Shown here piece by piece: positions 1 through 6,682 of a DNA stretch of 13,188 nt. The notes under the pieces were generated by a model. That model was not told the origin of the DNA and ran no database searches. It was given only the letters and a program-made list of their open reading frames with translations. Made by a program: the position numbers and the translations under genes. Position 1 is the stretch's first letter; the number at the start of each line of letters is the position of its first letter. This stretch comes from Helicobacteraceae bacterium (GTDB lineage Bacteria; Campylobacterota; Campylobacteria; Campylobacterales; SZUA-545): assembly GCA_003250175.1 (NCBI GenBank), contig QKHD01000381.1, forward strand, positions 1 through 13,188, in the 5' to 3' direction.

Positions 1-2447
1 ATTTTTTCACCCTCTTTGGCACTCTCCGCCTGCACATAAAGGCGCAGGTATTCACCGGTCTGATCCGGAACCATAAGGACCCAGTTCTTTTCCGACGTCC
101 AGATTTTCACCCCGTCGATATGAGAAGCATCCTTGCCGATACTGTCTTCGAGGAAGCGGCGCATCATCAGGCCTTTGTAGACACTTGCACATGCCACCTG
201 AACTTCTTTAAAATAGAAGGTATCAAATGTGGTGGCAATCTCACTGACGCGGCGCCCCTGGCGGCTAAGCATCTCTAAAATTTTAAGGGTCGCAAAAAGC
301 GAATCATACCCGGGGGATAGCTCCGTAAAGGCGTAAGAGCCGTGGGTACCGCCGATAAAGTCGTAGCGGGCCAACTGGGAGCCTTTCATACTGCTGATCT
401 TGCCCCGCTCGATGGTCAGGTTTTCAAAGTGCTGATCGAAGTAATCCGGAGCCCAGGCGGGCAGCAGTACCCGCTTGGGCGATGCAGCGTCATTCAGCAG
501 TGCCAGCACAAAGAGCAGTGCAATGTGCCGCTCCAGCACCAAGCCGTTGTCGCACACGATATCCACCACACGGGAGCCGGGGTAGATGAGGTACCCCATG
601 TCCATCTCCATGGCCTTGACAATACCGGAAAGCTCTTTTTTGGAGCGGTCGATGCGCCCCGCCACCTTGGTCAGCTTTCGGTCGTTCATGTAGGCGTTCA
701 GCGTGACGGAATCGATCTCCAGCTCGTTGAGGATATCGGGGTAGATCGATACGGTCGTACCAAAGAGCAGGTCAATAACCAGACGGAACTCCCGCTGCTT
801 AATGGAAGAGATATCCAGATGTTCGATCACACTGTGGATATAAAAGTCGTTGAGGTCGACATTTTCAAAAATCTCACCAATCTCCATGTAATTGACGCGG
901 TTGAAGCGCTCCCGGAAAAAGAGCCGCTCGATGCTTTTTTCACTGTTGGTATCGATCAGCAGGCCTTCGCCCGTATAAAAGCTGATCTTGGTATGGCTCT
1001 GATCATCCAGGGACTGCTCAAAATGCACACCGGCCACAACGTTTTCATCCTTGGCCAGATTGTAGCGCATGACCGCCGGAGAGGTGAGCTGCAGGTCCAT
1101 CACATTGATACCACATGAAAGCAACCCGCCCAAAAAGGCCCGTTTGAGCATACGGGAGCTCTTGTGATAGTCTCTGGAGACGTAAACCGTAGACCCTGCC
1201 GGAAGGATGGAACCGAAGGATTCCGCCAGCTTGGTGGACATCTCGCAGGAGAGCTCCAGATTGGTACGGCCGATCACCGCGCCGTTTTCAAAGAGGCTGT
1301 TTTTATATTTGCTGCCCCAGATGACGTTGTTACTAACGATGGAGGCTTCGTCAATCACCTTGGCAGGCCAGACGGTGAGGTCATTTTCGAAGCTGACCAG
1401 GTCGTCGATCTCGCAGTTTTCGGCGATAATAACCCCCTGGGTTGCCTTGACTTTCTTACCGATCCGGTTGTGTGCACAGATAACCGCATTGTTGATGCGG
1501 CAGCTCTTTTTGATACTGACGTCGTTCCAGATCACCGTGTCTTTGATAACACACCCTTCTCCGATACTTACACCGTCACCGATAACCGCATTATGCAAGG
1601 TGACATTTTTGCCCAGTTTGACATCTTTTCCGATCAGCACCTTGCCGCTGATCTTCAGATGATCCGGATCGACGTCGTCGCAGCTGTTTAAAAGCTGCTG
1701 GTTGCAGGCGAGCGCACCCTCCGGAAGGGGAAAGTTCACCTTACCCCCCAGAATATCCGCAAAGACCTCGCGGTAGCTATGGGGGTTGCCTACGTCGCGC
1801 CAATAGCCTTCCATGGTGCAGCCCCACAAGACGGTGCCTTCATGCATCAGCTTGGGAAAGAGGTCTTTGGCAAAATCGAAATTCTCTTCCTTGGGGATAT
1901 GCGCAAGAATCTCCGGCTCGATTACATAGATACCCGTATTGATCGTATCGCTGAATACTTCACCCCAGCTCGGTTTTTCCAAAAAGCGCTTGATACGCCC
2001 GTCGCCTCCGGCGATCACCACACCGAAATCAAGGGGGTTTTGCACGGATGTCAGGGTGATGGTAAGGGCGGAGTTTTTATTTTTGTGGTAGGTAATGATT
2101 TCGCTAAAATCAAAGTCCGTCACCAGGTCGCCGCTGACGATGATAAAACTCTCGTCTTTGAGCAGTTCTTCCGCCCATTTCACCGCCCCTGCCGTGCCGT
2201 AGTCATCATCGGGAAGGACATAGTCGATATGAACCCCCCATTTTTTACCGTCCTTGAAATAGTCGCGGATCACATCGGGCATAAAATAGAGCAGTACGAC
2301 AAACTCTTTGATTCCCGCCGCTTTGAGGCGTTTGATGATGTGTTCCATCATCGGTTTATTCATAATGGGGAGCATGGGCTTGGGCATGGAGTTGGTGAGC
2401 GGCTGGATACGGGTTCCGAATCCACCGGCCATGACGACGGCTTTCAT
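1..2447 (-). CDS. Sugar-phosphate nucleotidyltransferase / degenerate phosphohexomutase fusion (3' end cut by window)
   Basis: Translated by hand from the ATG at 2447-2445; 815 codons are present and the frame runs off the left edge without a stop. The N-terminus has the nucleotidyltransferase signature (MAGGFGTR near residue 6, then KPMLPI near residue 23), a metal-site-like VSGD near residue 108 and WRDVG near residue 219. From about residue 268 to 370 come left-handed beta-helix hexapeptide repeats (IGKDVKLGKNV and similar). From about residue 385 onward the fold resembles phosphoglucomutase/phosphomannomutase, but the usual phosphoserine loop reads GVHFEQS (about 473-479) and the usual DGDGDR loop reads EMDMGY (about 614). 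The family is known as mannose-1-phosphate guanylyltransferase-like fusions of about 840 residues, so only a short tail should be missing. The likely role is making a nucleotide sugar for surface polysaccharide or glycan in the cytoplasm. Sugar and nucleotide are not known from sequence. A modest AAGGA lies upstream of the start. Confidence 0.85.
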   Translation of the reverse strand, partial: MKAVVMAGGFGTRIQPLTNSMPKPMLPIMNKPMMEHIIKRLKAAGIKEFVVLLYFMPDVIRDYFKDGKKWGVHIDYVLPDDDYGTAGAVKWAEELLKDESFIIVSGDLVTDFDFSEIITYHKNKNSALTITLTSVQNPLDFGVVIAGGDGRIKRFLEKPSWGEVFSDTINTGIYVIEPEILAHIPKEENFDFAKDLFPKLMHEGTVLWGCTMEGYWRDVGNPHSYREVFADILGGKVNFPLPEGALACNQQLLNSCDDVDPDHLKISGKVLIGKDVKLGKNVTLHNAVIGDGVSIGEGCVIKDTVIWNDVSIKKSCRINNAVICAHNRIGKKVKATQGVIIAENCEIDDLVSFENDLTVWPAKVIDEASIVSNNVIWGSKYKNSLFENGAVIGRTNLELSCEMSTKLAESFGSILPAGSTVYVSRDYHKSSRMLKRAFLGGLLSCGINVMDLQLTSPAVMRYNLAKDENVVAGVHFEQSLDDQSHTKISFYTGEGLLIDTNSEKSIERLFFRERFNRVNYMEIGEIFENVDLNDFYIHSVIEHLDISSIKQREFRLVIDLLFGTTVSIYPDILNELEIDSVTLNAYMNDRKLTKVAGRIDRSKKELSGIVKAMEMDMGYLIYPGSRVVDIVCDNGLVLERHIALLFVLALLNDAASPKRVLLPAWAPDYFDQHFENLTIERGKISSMKGSQLARYDFIGGTHGSYAFTELSPGYDSLFATLKILEMLSRQGRRVSEIATTFDTFYFKEVQVACASVYKGLMMRRFLEDSIGKDASHIDGVKIWTSEKNWVLMVPDQTGEYLRLYVQAESAKEGEK

Positions 2448-2617
2448 GGTGGTCAATTTCCTTGAGGTTTTAGAATTGGGCAGCGCTTGGATAACTCATA
2501 AAGTAAGAACAAAAAAAGGGAAGAAATCAGCTTCACTAAAACATTTGTTGAATCTTCACATGACAACCATTTAAATATAAAGAAGCTTTGTTAATGTTTA
2601 AAAATAAAAGGAATTTA
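2448..2617 (-). promoter_or_regulatory. AT-rich intergenic region upstream of the nucleotidyltransferase fusion
   Basis: This 170-base stretch separates the nucleotidyltransferase gene from the terminator behind typA. It holds no gene on either strand that I can support. Read on the minus strand it is T-rich near the terminator and contains several weak -10-like hexamers, none with a convincing -35. A promoter for the downstream gene is expected here because a terminator precedes it, but I cannot place it. The only clear site is the AAGGA-type ribosome binding sequence at about 2458-2462. Confidence 0.4.
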
Positions 2618-2646
2618 CGTATTCTCCGGAAATTCCGGAGAATACG
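2618..2646 (-). terminator. Perfect 14-bp inverted repeat, probable typA terminator
   Basis: The arms CGTATTCTCCGGAA (2618-2631) and TTCCGGAGAATACG (2633-2646) are exact reverse complements around a single A at 2632. As RNA this would form a stem of about 12 bp with a small AAATT loop. It begins 15 bases past the typA stop in the direction of transcription. On the minus strand it is followed by a T-rich tract (TTCCTTTTATTTTT within 2601-2614), which fits intrinsic termination, although the tract is interrupted. The near-complete symmetry also allows a protein-binding operator reading. Each arm carries one TCCGGA palindrome. Confidence 0.7.
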
Positions 2647-2661
2647 AGGAGGACGAAAGGG

Positions 2662-4470
2662 TTATTTTGTCGCTTTGGTCATACGCTTACGTACGGTCGC
2701 GTCAAGGTATTTTTTACGGATACGGATACTGATAGGAGTAATCTCAACGATTTCGTCGTCTTCGATCCATTCCAGAGCCGCTTCCAGGGTGATATCCCGT
2801 GGTGGAACCAGCTTGATCGCCTCATCCGCTCCGGAGGATCGCATGTTGGTCAGCTGTTTCCCTTTAATCGGGTTAACGTCAAGGTCGTTCGGGCGGGAGT
2901 GTTCACCGATAACCATACCGACATAGACCTTGTCCTGTGGCACGATAAACATATCACCGCGCTCCTGGAGGTTGAAGATGGAGAAGGCGACCGCTTCGCC
3001 GTTTTCCATGGAGATCAGTGCACCGTTACCACGACCCGGGAAGGTACCGCCGGCTGGGCGGAATTCGAGGAAGGAGTGGTTCATAACGCCCTCACCCTTG
3101 GTATCGGTCAGGAACTGGGTTCGCATACCGATCAGACCGCGTGCAGGAATTTCAAACTCCAGACGGGTCTGACCAAGGGTCATTGGGATCATCGCCTTCA
3201 TTTCCGCTTTTTTCTTACCGAGTTTTTCGATAACGGTACCGGTGAACTCTTCCGGAACGTCGATAACGAGGTGCTCGTACGGCTCCATTTTTACGCCGTT
3301 TTCTTCTTTGATAATAACTTCCGGTCGGGAGATGGAGAACTCGAACCCTTCACGTCGCATATTTTCAGCCAAAACGGTGATTTGCAGCTCGCCGCGTCCG
3401 GAGACCTTGAACTGGCCTTCGCCCGCCGCTTCAAGACGCATCGCAATGTTGGTCTGCATCTCTTTTTTCAGACGTTCCTGAATCTTGTTGCTGGTAACGT
3501 GTTTGCCTTCGGTACCGGCCAGTGGGGAGTCGTTAACCGCGAAAACAACGGAGAGGGTCGGCTCTTCAATGTGCATCGGGTCGAGTGGCATCGGGTTGGC
3601 CGGATCGCAAAGGCTGTCGCCCACGTCGATGGTTTCAAAACCGGCAACGGCGCAGATATCGCCCGCTTCCACTTCTTCCACTTCCATACGTGCCAGACCG
3701 TGGAAACCGATCAGCTTCGTAACACGGCCGCTGACGCGCTCGCCGTCTGCTTTAACCAGCAGAACGTTCTGGCCTTTTTTCAGTTTACCGTTGAAGACAC
3801 GGGCGATACCGATTTTACCGACGTAGTTGTCATAGTCGAGGGTAAAGACCTGTACCTGAGTAGAGTTATCCGGAGAACCCTTAGGTTTTGGAACGTGCTG
3901 AATGATCGCTTCAAACAGTGGCTTAAGGTCTTTTTTCTCGTCAGACATGCTGTTCATGGCGTATCCGTCACGGGCAGCGGCATAGATAACCGGGAAGTCC
4001 AGCTGGTCTTCTGTGGCATCCATGGCGGCAAAGAGGTCAAACACTTCATCAACCACGCGGTCCGGCTCAGCGGCCTCTTTGTCGATCTTGTTGACTACAA
4101 CGATCGGCTTAACACCCAGACCCAGGGCCTTTTTAACAACGAACTTGGTCTGTGGCATAACGCCTTCCTGGGCATCAACCAGAAGCAGAACGCCGTCAAC
4201 CATTTTCAGTACCCGCTCAACCTCGCCGCCGAAGTCGGCGTGTCCGGGGGTGTCGATCACGTTGATCTTGATACCGTTGTAACGGATCGCCGTATTTTTG
4301 GAGAGAATGGTAATCCCGCGCTCTTTTTCGATGGCGTTGCTGTCCATAGCCCGCTCATCAACTTTCTCGTGGGCACCGAAGGTTCCGGACTGCTGCAAGA
4401 GCCCGTCTACCAGTGTGGTTTTACCGTGGTCGACGTGTGCGATAACGGCAATGTTTCGAATATCTTGCAA
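2662..4470 (-). CDS. typA: Ribosome-associated translational GTPase TypA/BipA
   Basis: A 602-residue protein matching the usual length of TypA (about 600). GTPase motifs are intact: G1 AHVDHGKTT at 11-19, switch region RGITI at 51-55, G3 DTPGH at 73-77 and G4 NKID at 127-130. The rest follows the EF-G-like domain order, with the C-terminal domain characteristic of TypA. TypA binds the 70S ribosome and helps 50S assembly and translation under cold or other stress. The start codon is TTG (4470-4468), chosen because AGGAGT lies 5 bases upstream, the protein begins with the conserved DIRNIAVIAHVDHG context, and no in-frame ATG is near. It lies 33 bases downstream of hemJ on the same strand, so co-transcription is likely. 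A strong hairpin follows the stop. Confidence 0.97.
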   Translation of the reverse strand: MQDIRNIAVIAHVDHGKTTLVDGLLQQSGTFGAHEKVDERAMDSNAIEKERGITILSKNTAIRYNGIKINVIDTPGHADFGGEVERVLKMVDGVLLLVDAQEGVMPQTKFVVKKALGLGVKPIVVVNKIDKEAAEPDRVVDEVFDLFAAMDATEDQLDFPVIYAAARDGYAMNSMSDEKKDLKPLFEAIIQHVPKPKGSPDNSTQVQVFTLDYDNYVGKIGIARVFNGKLKKGQNVLLVKADGERVSGRVTKLIGFHGLARMEVEEVEAGDICAVAGFETIDVGDSLCDPANPMPLDPMHIEEPTLSVVFAVNDSPLAGTEGKHVTSNKIQERLKKEMQTNIAMRLEAAGEGQFKVSGRGELQITVLAENMRREGFEFSISRPEVIIKEENGVKMEPYEHLVIDVPEEFTGTVIEKLGKKKAEMKAMIPMTLGQTRLEFEIPARGLIGMRTQFLTDTKGEGVMNHSFLEFRPAGGTFPGRGNGALISMENGEAVAFSIFNLQERGDMFIVPQDKVYVGMVIGEHSRPNDLDVNPIKGKQLTNMRSSGADEAIKLVPPRDITLEAALEWIEDDEIVEITPISIRIRKKYLDATVRKRMTKATK

Positions 4471-4475
4471 TGTTT

Positions 4476-4481
4476 ACTCCT
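4476..4481 (-). promoter_or_regulatory. Ribosome binding site fixing the TTG start of typA
   Basis: On the minus strand this reads AGGAGT, five bases before the TTG codon. It is one of the strongest Shine-Dalgarno sequences in the window and supports TTG as the true initiation codon. Confidence 0.75.
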
Positions 4482-4503
4482 AGGGTTGATTAAGTTATTT
4501 AGA

Positions 4504-4932
4504 TTAAAAAGGTTTGATGATGACCAGGATGACCACAGCAATGAGGATCAGCGTAGGGACTTCATTATAGGCGCGGAAAAATTTACCGCTCTTGGTGCAG
4601 GTGTCTGCTTCCAGGGAGGCGCGAAGGCGCCCCAGATGGAAAAAATAGACCGTCAGCACCACAATCAGTGTGATTTTGGCATGAAGCCATCCTCCGGTAG
4701 AAAAGAGAGCCGGATTCATGGCAATCATGCCGGCTCCGGAGAGGATAGTTGCCCAAAACGCCGGCACACCGATGTATTTGAACAGCTTGTATTCCATGAC
4801 TTTGACCACCGCCACAAAACCGGCATTATCCTTGTTTTCCGCATGGTAGACAAAGAGTCTCGGGAGGTAGAAGAGCGCGGCAAACCAGGAGATGAGGGAA
4901 ATGAGGTGAAAGGCCAGAATCCAGTGATACAT
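4504..4932 (-). CDS. hemJ: Protoporphyrinogen IX oxidase HemJ
   Basis: A 142-residue membrane protein, the usual HemJ (UPF0093) length. Hydrophobic segments lie at about 4-24, 55-73, 84-101 and 123-140, giving four transmembrane helices. Family landmarks are present: H9 in the first helix, WFAALFYLPRLFVYH at 16-30, MEYKLF near 46-51, HAK at 84-86, and YNEVPT at 122-127 near the end. HemJ oxidises protoporphyrinogen IX to protoporphyrin IX in heme synthesis at the inner membrane, and is the form used by bacteria lacking HemG and HemY. The ATG start has AAAGG nine bases upstream. A TATAAT box lies just beyond, so the leader is short. The gene probably forms a transcript with typA, though the two functions are unrelated. 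Confidence 0.93.
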   Translation of the reverse strand: MYHWILAFHLISLISWFAALFYLPRLFVYHAENKDNAGFVAVVKVMEYKLFKYIGVPAFWATILSGAGMIAMNPALFSTGGWLHAKITLIVVLTVYFFHLGRLRASLEADTCTKSGKFFRAYNEVPTLILIAVVILVIIKPF

Positions 4933-4959
4933 GCAGACGAACCTTTAAAATTTTCGCGA

Positions 4960-4965
4960 ATTATA
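4960..4965 (-). promoter_or_regulatory. -10 box of the hemJ-typA promoter
   Basis: The minus strand reads TATAAT, a perfect sigma-70 type -10 box, about 27 bases before the hemJ ATG. There is no TTGACA-like -35. Instead a T-rich run (TTTTTGGGTTAAATT) sits upstream, as is usual in Campylobacterota promoters. The predicted transcript would start near 4953. Confidence 0.6.
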
Positions 4966-4987
4966 TCCTAATTTAACCCAAAAATGG

Positions 4988-4993
4988 TATAAA
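4988..4993 (+). promoter_or_regulatory. -10-like box for the transporter-bpt operon
   Basis: The plus strand reads TGGTATAAAT, with TATAAA at 4988-4993, about 50 bases before the transporter ATG. No good -35 is visible. Only 22 bases separate it from the opposing hemJ -10 box, so the two promoters are back to back. Confidence 0.45.
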
Positions 4994-5043
4994 TCACCAA
5001 TTGACGACAACGCGGCGACAAAGATTGTGAAAGAAAGGAACCA

Positions 5044-5958
5044 ATGGCCCGAGGCAACCTGCTTGGATTTTTCCTGATGACCGCCCTCTTCTGCGGGCTG
5101 TTTATCACCCTGCCCGATCTGGCAACCCAGGCCAAGGGATGGATTGTTCCGCTTTTGATGGGCGTGATGCTCTCCATGGGGCTTACCCTGGGCTGGAATG
5201 AGTTTCGCGAAGTCTCCCGCCAACCGCAGGTTCTTGTTGCCGGAGTCGCCGCACAGTTCCTTCTTATGCCCCTTTGGGCCTGGCTGCTGAGCAAAGGGCT
5301 GGCCCTTCCCGAAGCCATGGCTATCGGCCTGATTTTGGTAGGAGCCAGCCCCGGCGGAACGGCTTCCAATCTGGTCACCTTCCTGGCAGGGGGCAACACG
5401 GCCCTTTCCGTCACCCTGACCGCCTTTTCCACGCTGCTCTCGCCCATCCTGACACCGCTGCTGATCCAGCTTTACCTCTCCCAGAGTATTGAACTGGATA
5501 CGGCGGATATGATCCTGACGTTGTTTAAGATCATTCTGGTTCCTGTCTTTTTGGGAATTATTCTGGCCCGTCTTTTCAGGCTCGATGCCTCAAAAAGTGC
5601 TCGCATCGCAACACCTGCGGCCATGGCTGCCATCGCCCTGATTATCGGGATCATCGCGGGGCTTAATGCCGGCAATCCTGCCCTGTTGGTGCTGGGACTG
5701 GCGGTCGCAGTCATATTGCACAATCTTCTGGGCTTGGCCTCCGGATACCTGCTGGGGCGCGTCATGGGCTGCGACGCGGCCACCTGTCGAACCCTCAGCA
5801 TAGAGATCGGCATGCAAAATTCCGGCCTGGCCGTAGTGCTCGCGCTGAAATACTTTTCGCCAATCAGCGCTGCAGCCGGAGCGATCTTTAGCCTCTGGCA
5901 CAACCTCTCCGGAATGGGATTTGCATACCTGGCAGGAAAAAAAAGGATGCGGCCATGA
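5044..5958 (+). CDS. BASS-family sodium-dependent transporter (bile acid:Na+ symporter type)
   Basis: A 304-residue, strongly hydrophobic protein with about nine or ten membrane segments, the usual size for bacterial BASS (COG0385) proteins. The two family hallmark crossover motifs are intact: GASPGGTASN at 100-109 and EIGMQNSGLA at 254-263, which in structures of the family form the sodium and substrate sites. Members carry organic anions such as pantoate, pyruvate-like keto acids or bile acids with sodium; the substrate here cannot be read from sequence. AAGGA lies just upstream of the ATG. Its stop overlaps the next start as ATGA, so transporter and bpt are one translationally coupled operon driven from the divergent region shared with hemJ. 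Confidence 0.9.
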   Translation: MARGNLLGFFLMTALFCGLFITLPDLATQAKGWIVPLLMGVMLSMGLTLGWNEFREVSRQPQVLVAGVAAQFLLMPLWAWLLSKGLALPEAMAIGLILVGASPGGTASNLVTFLAGGNTALSVTLTAFSTLLSPILTPLLIQLYLSQSIELDTADMILTLFKIILVPVFLGIILARLFRLDASKSARIATPAAMAAIALIIGIIAGLNAGNPALLVLGLAVAVILHNLLGLASGYLLGRVMGCDAATCRTLSIEIGMQNSGLAVVLALKYFSPISAAAGAIFSLWHNLSGMGFAYLAGKKRMRP

Positions 5959-6662
5959 TGGAGTTTATCGTCGACGACAAACCCTGTCCCTACCTCAAAG
6001 GGCTCATGGCCAAAACCCGCTACCGGGTTATCGACCGTTGTACGGAGCTGGAGTGCAAAGAGTATATCCTGCACGGCTGGCGTCGGTTCGGACGGCTCTT
6101 TTTCACTCCTATCTGCGACGGCTGTGACGCCTGCAAAAGCATGCGTATCGACGTCTACAACTTTGAGCTCAACCGCTCCATGAAACGGATCATCAAGAAA
6201 AACCAGGATACCAAGCTGGTGATCCGTCGCCCCAGTGTTACAACGGACCATCTCAACCTCTACTCCAAATACCATGCCCTGATGAACGATAAAAAAGGGT
6301 GGAACAGCGAAGCGATCACCGCCACCGAATATGCCCACTCCTTTGTGCAGGGGCACGGCAGCTTCGGCTATGAGTTTCTCTATATCCGGGATAAAAAACT
6401 GATTGGTGTGGCGCTGGTCGACATTCTGCCCGGGGCGGTTTCGGCGATCTACTGCTACTACGACCACGACTACGCCGATTATTCCATCGGAACCTACTCG
6501 ATTCTCAAGCAGATTGAATATGCCAAAAAACTGGGGATTGAGTACCTCTATCTGGGGTACTGGGTCGAAGAGAATGAGAGTCTAAGCTACAAGTCGAAAT
6601 TCAAGCCCCACGAGATTTTGATCGAGGGGTTTGAACTGGGCGAAGAGACGGTCTGGCGTTAA
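5955..6662 (+). CDS. bpt: Aspartate/glutamate leucyl(arginyl)transferase, N-degron pathway
   Basis: A 235-residue protein of the ATE/Bpt family. The N-terminal part holds CPYL (C11), C29, C34 and the cluster CDGCDAC (C54, C57, C60) followed by MRID. The C-terminal GNAT-like half has GVALVDILPGAVSAIYCYYD around 146-165 and YLYLGYWVEENESLSYKSKF around 199-218, both typical of the family. Such enzymes transfer an amino acid (Leu in Bpt, Arg in Ate) from aminoacyl-tRNA to proteins with an exposed N-terminal Asp or Glu, marking them for ClpS-ClpAP. Which amino acid is used is not certain. Two adjacent ATGs (5955, 5958) are possible starts; AAGGA at 5943-5947 fits either. The gene overlaps the transporter by 4 bases and meets the channel gene tail to tail, sharing TTAA. 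Confidence 0.88.
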   Translation: MMEFIVDDKPCPYLKGLMAKTRYRVIDRCTELECKEYILHGWRRFGRLFFTPICDGCDACKSMRIDVYNFELNRSMKRIIKKNQDTKLVIRRPSVTTDHLNLYSKYHALMNDKKGWNSEAITATEYAHSFVQGHGSFGYEFLYIRDKKLIGVALVDILPGAVSAIYCYYDHDYADYSIGTYSILKQIEYAKKLGIEYLYLGYWVEENESLSYKSKFKPHEILIEGFELGEETVWR

Positions 6663-6682
6663 GCCTTGCCCAGAAGATTTTT
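6636..6682 (+). terminator. Possible hairpin terminator after bpt, inside the channel gene's 3' end
   Basis: CTGGGC at 6636-6641 pairs exactly with GCCCAG at 6668-6673, with a small inner GGC/GCC pairing around the shared stop TTAA, and TTTTT follows at 6678-6682. The stem is short with a long loop, so this is a weak candidate. It is the only terminator-like structure near the bpt stop. Confidence 0.25.

Noticed and set aside
342..2465. Several plus-strand frames (342-1118, 1164-1691, 1779-2465)
   Set aside because: All lie opposite the nucleotidyltransferase fusion, whose translation gives continuous conserved motifs.
2899..4971. A 690-codon open frame on the plus strand opposite typA and hemJ
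   Set aside because: It is wholly antisense to two well-conserved genes, matches no family I know, and is His/Phe/Asp-rich in the way mirror frames of such genes are. It is a codon-bias shadow.
5472..6467. A 331-codon minus-strand frame opposite the transporter and bpt
   Set aside because: It covers two genes with intact family motifs on the other strand and resembles no protein; it has no ribosome site of its own.
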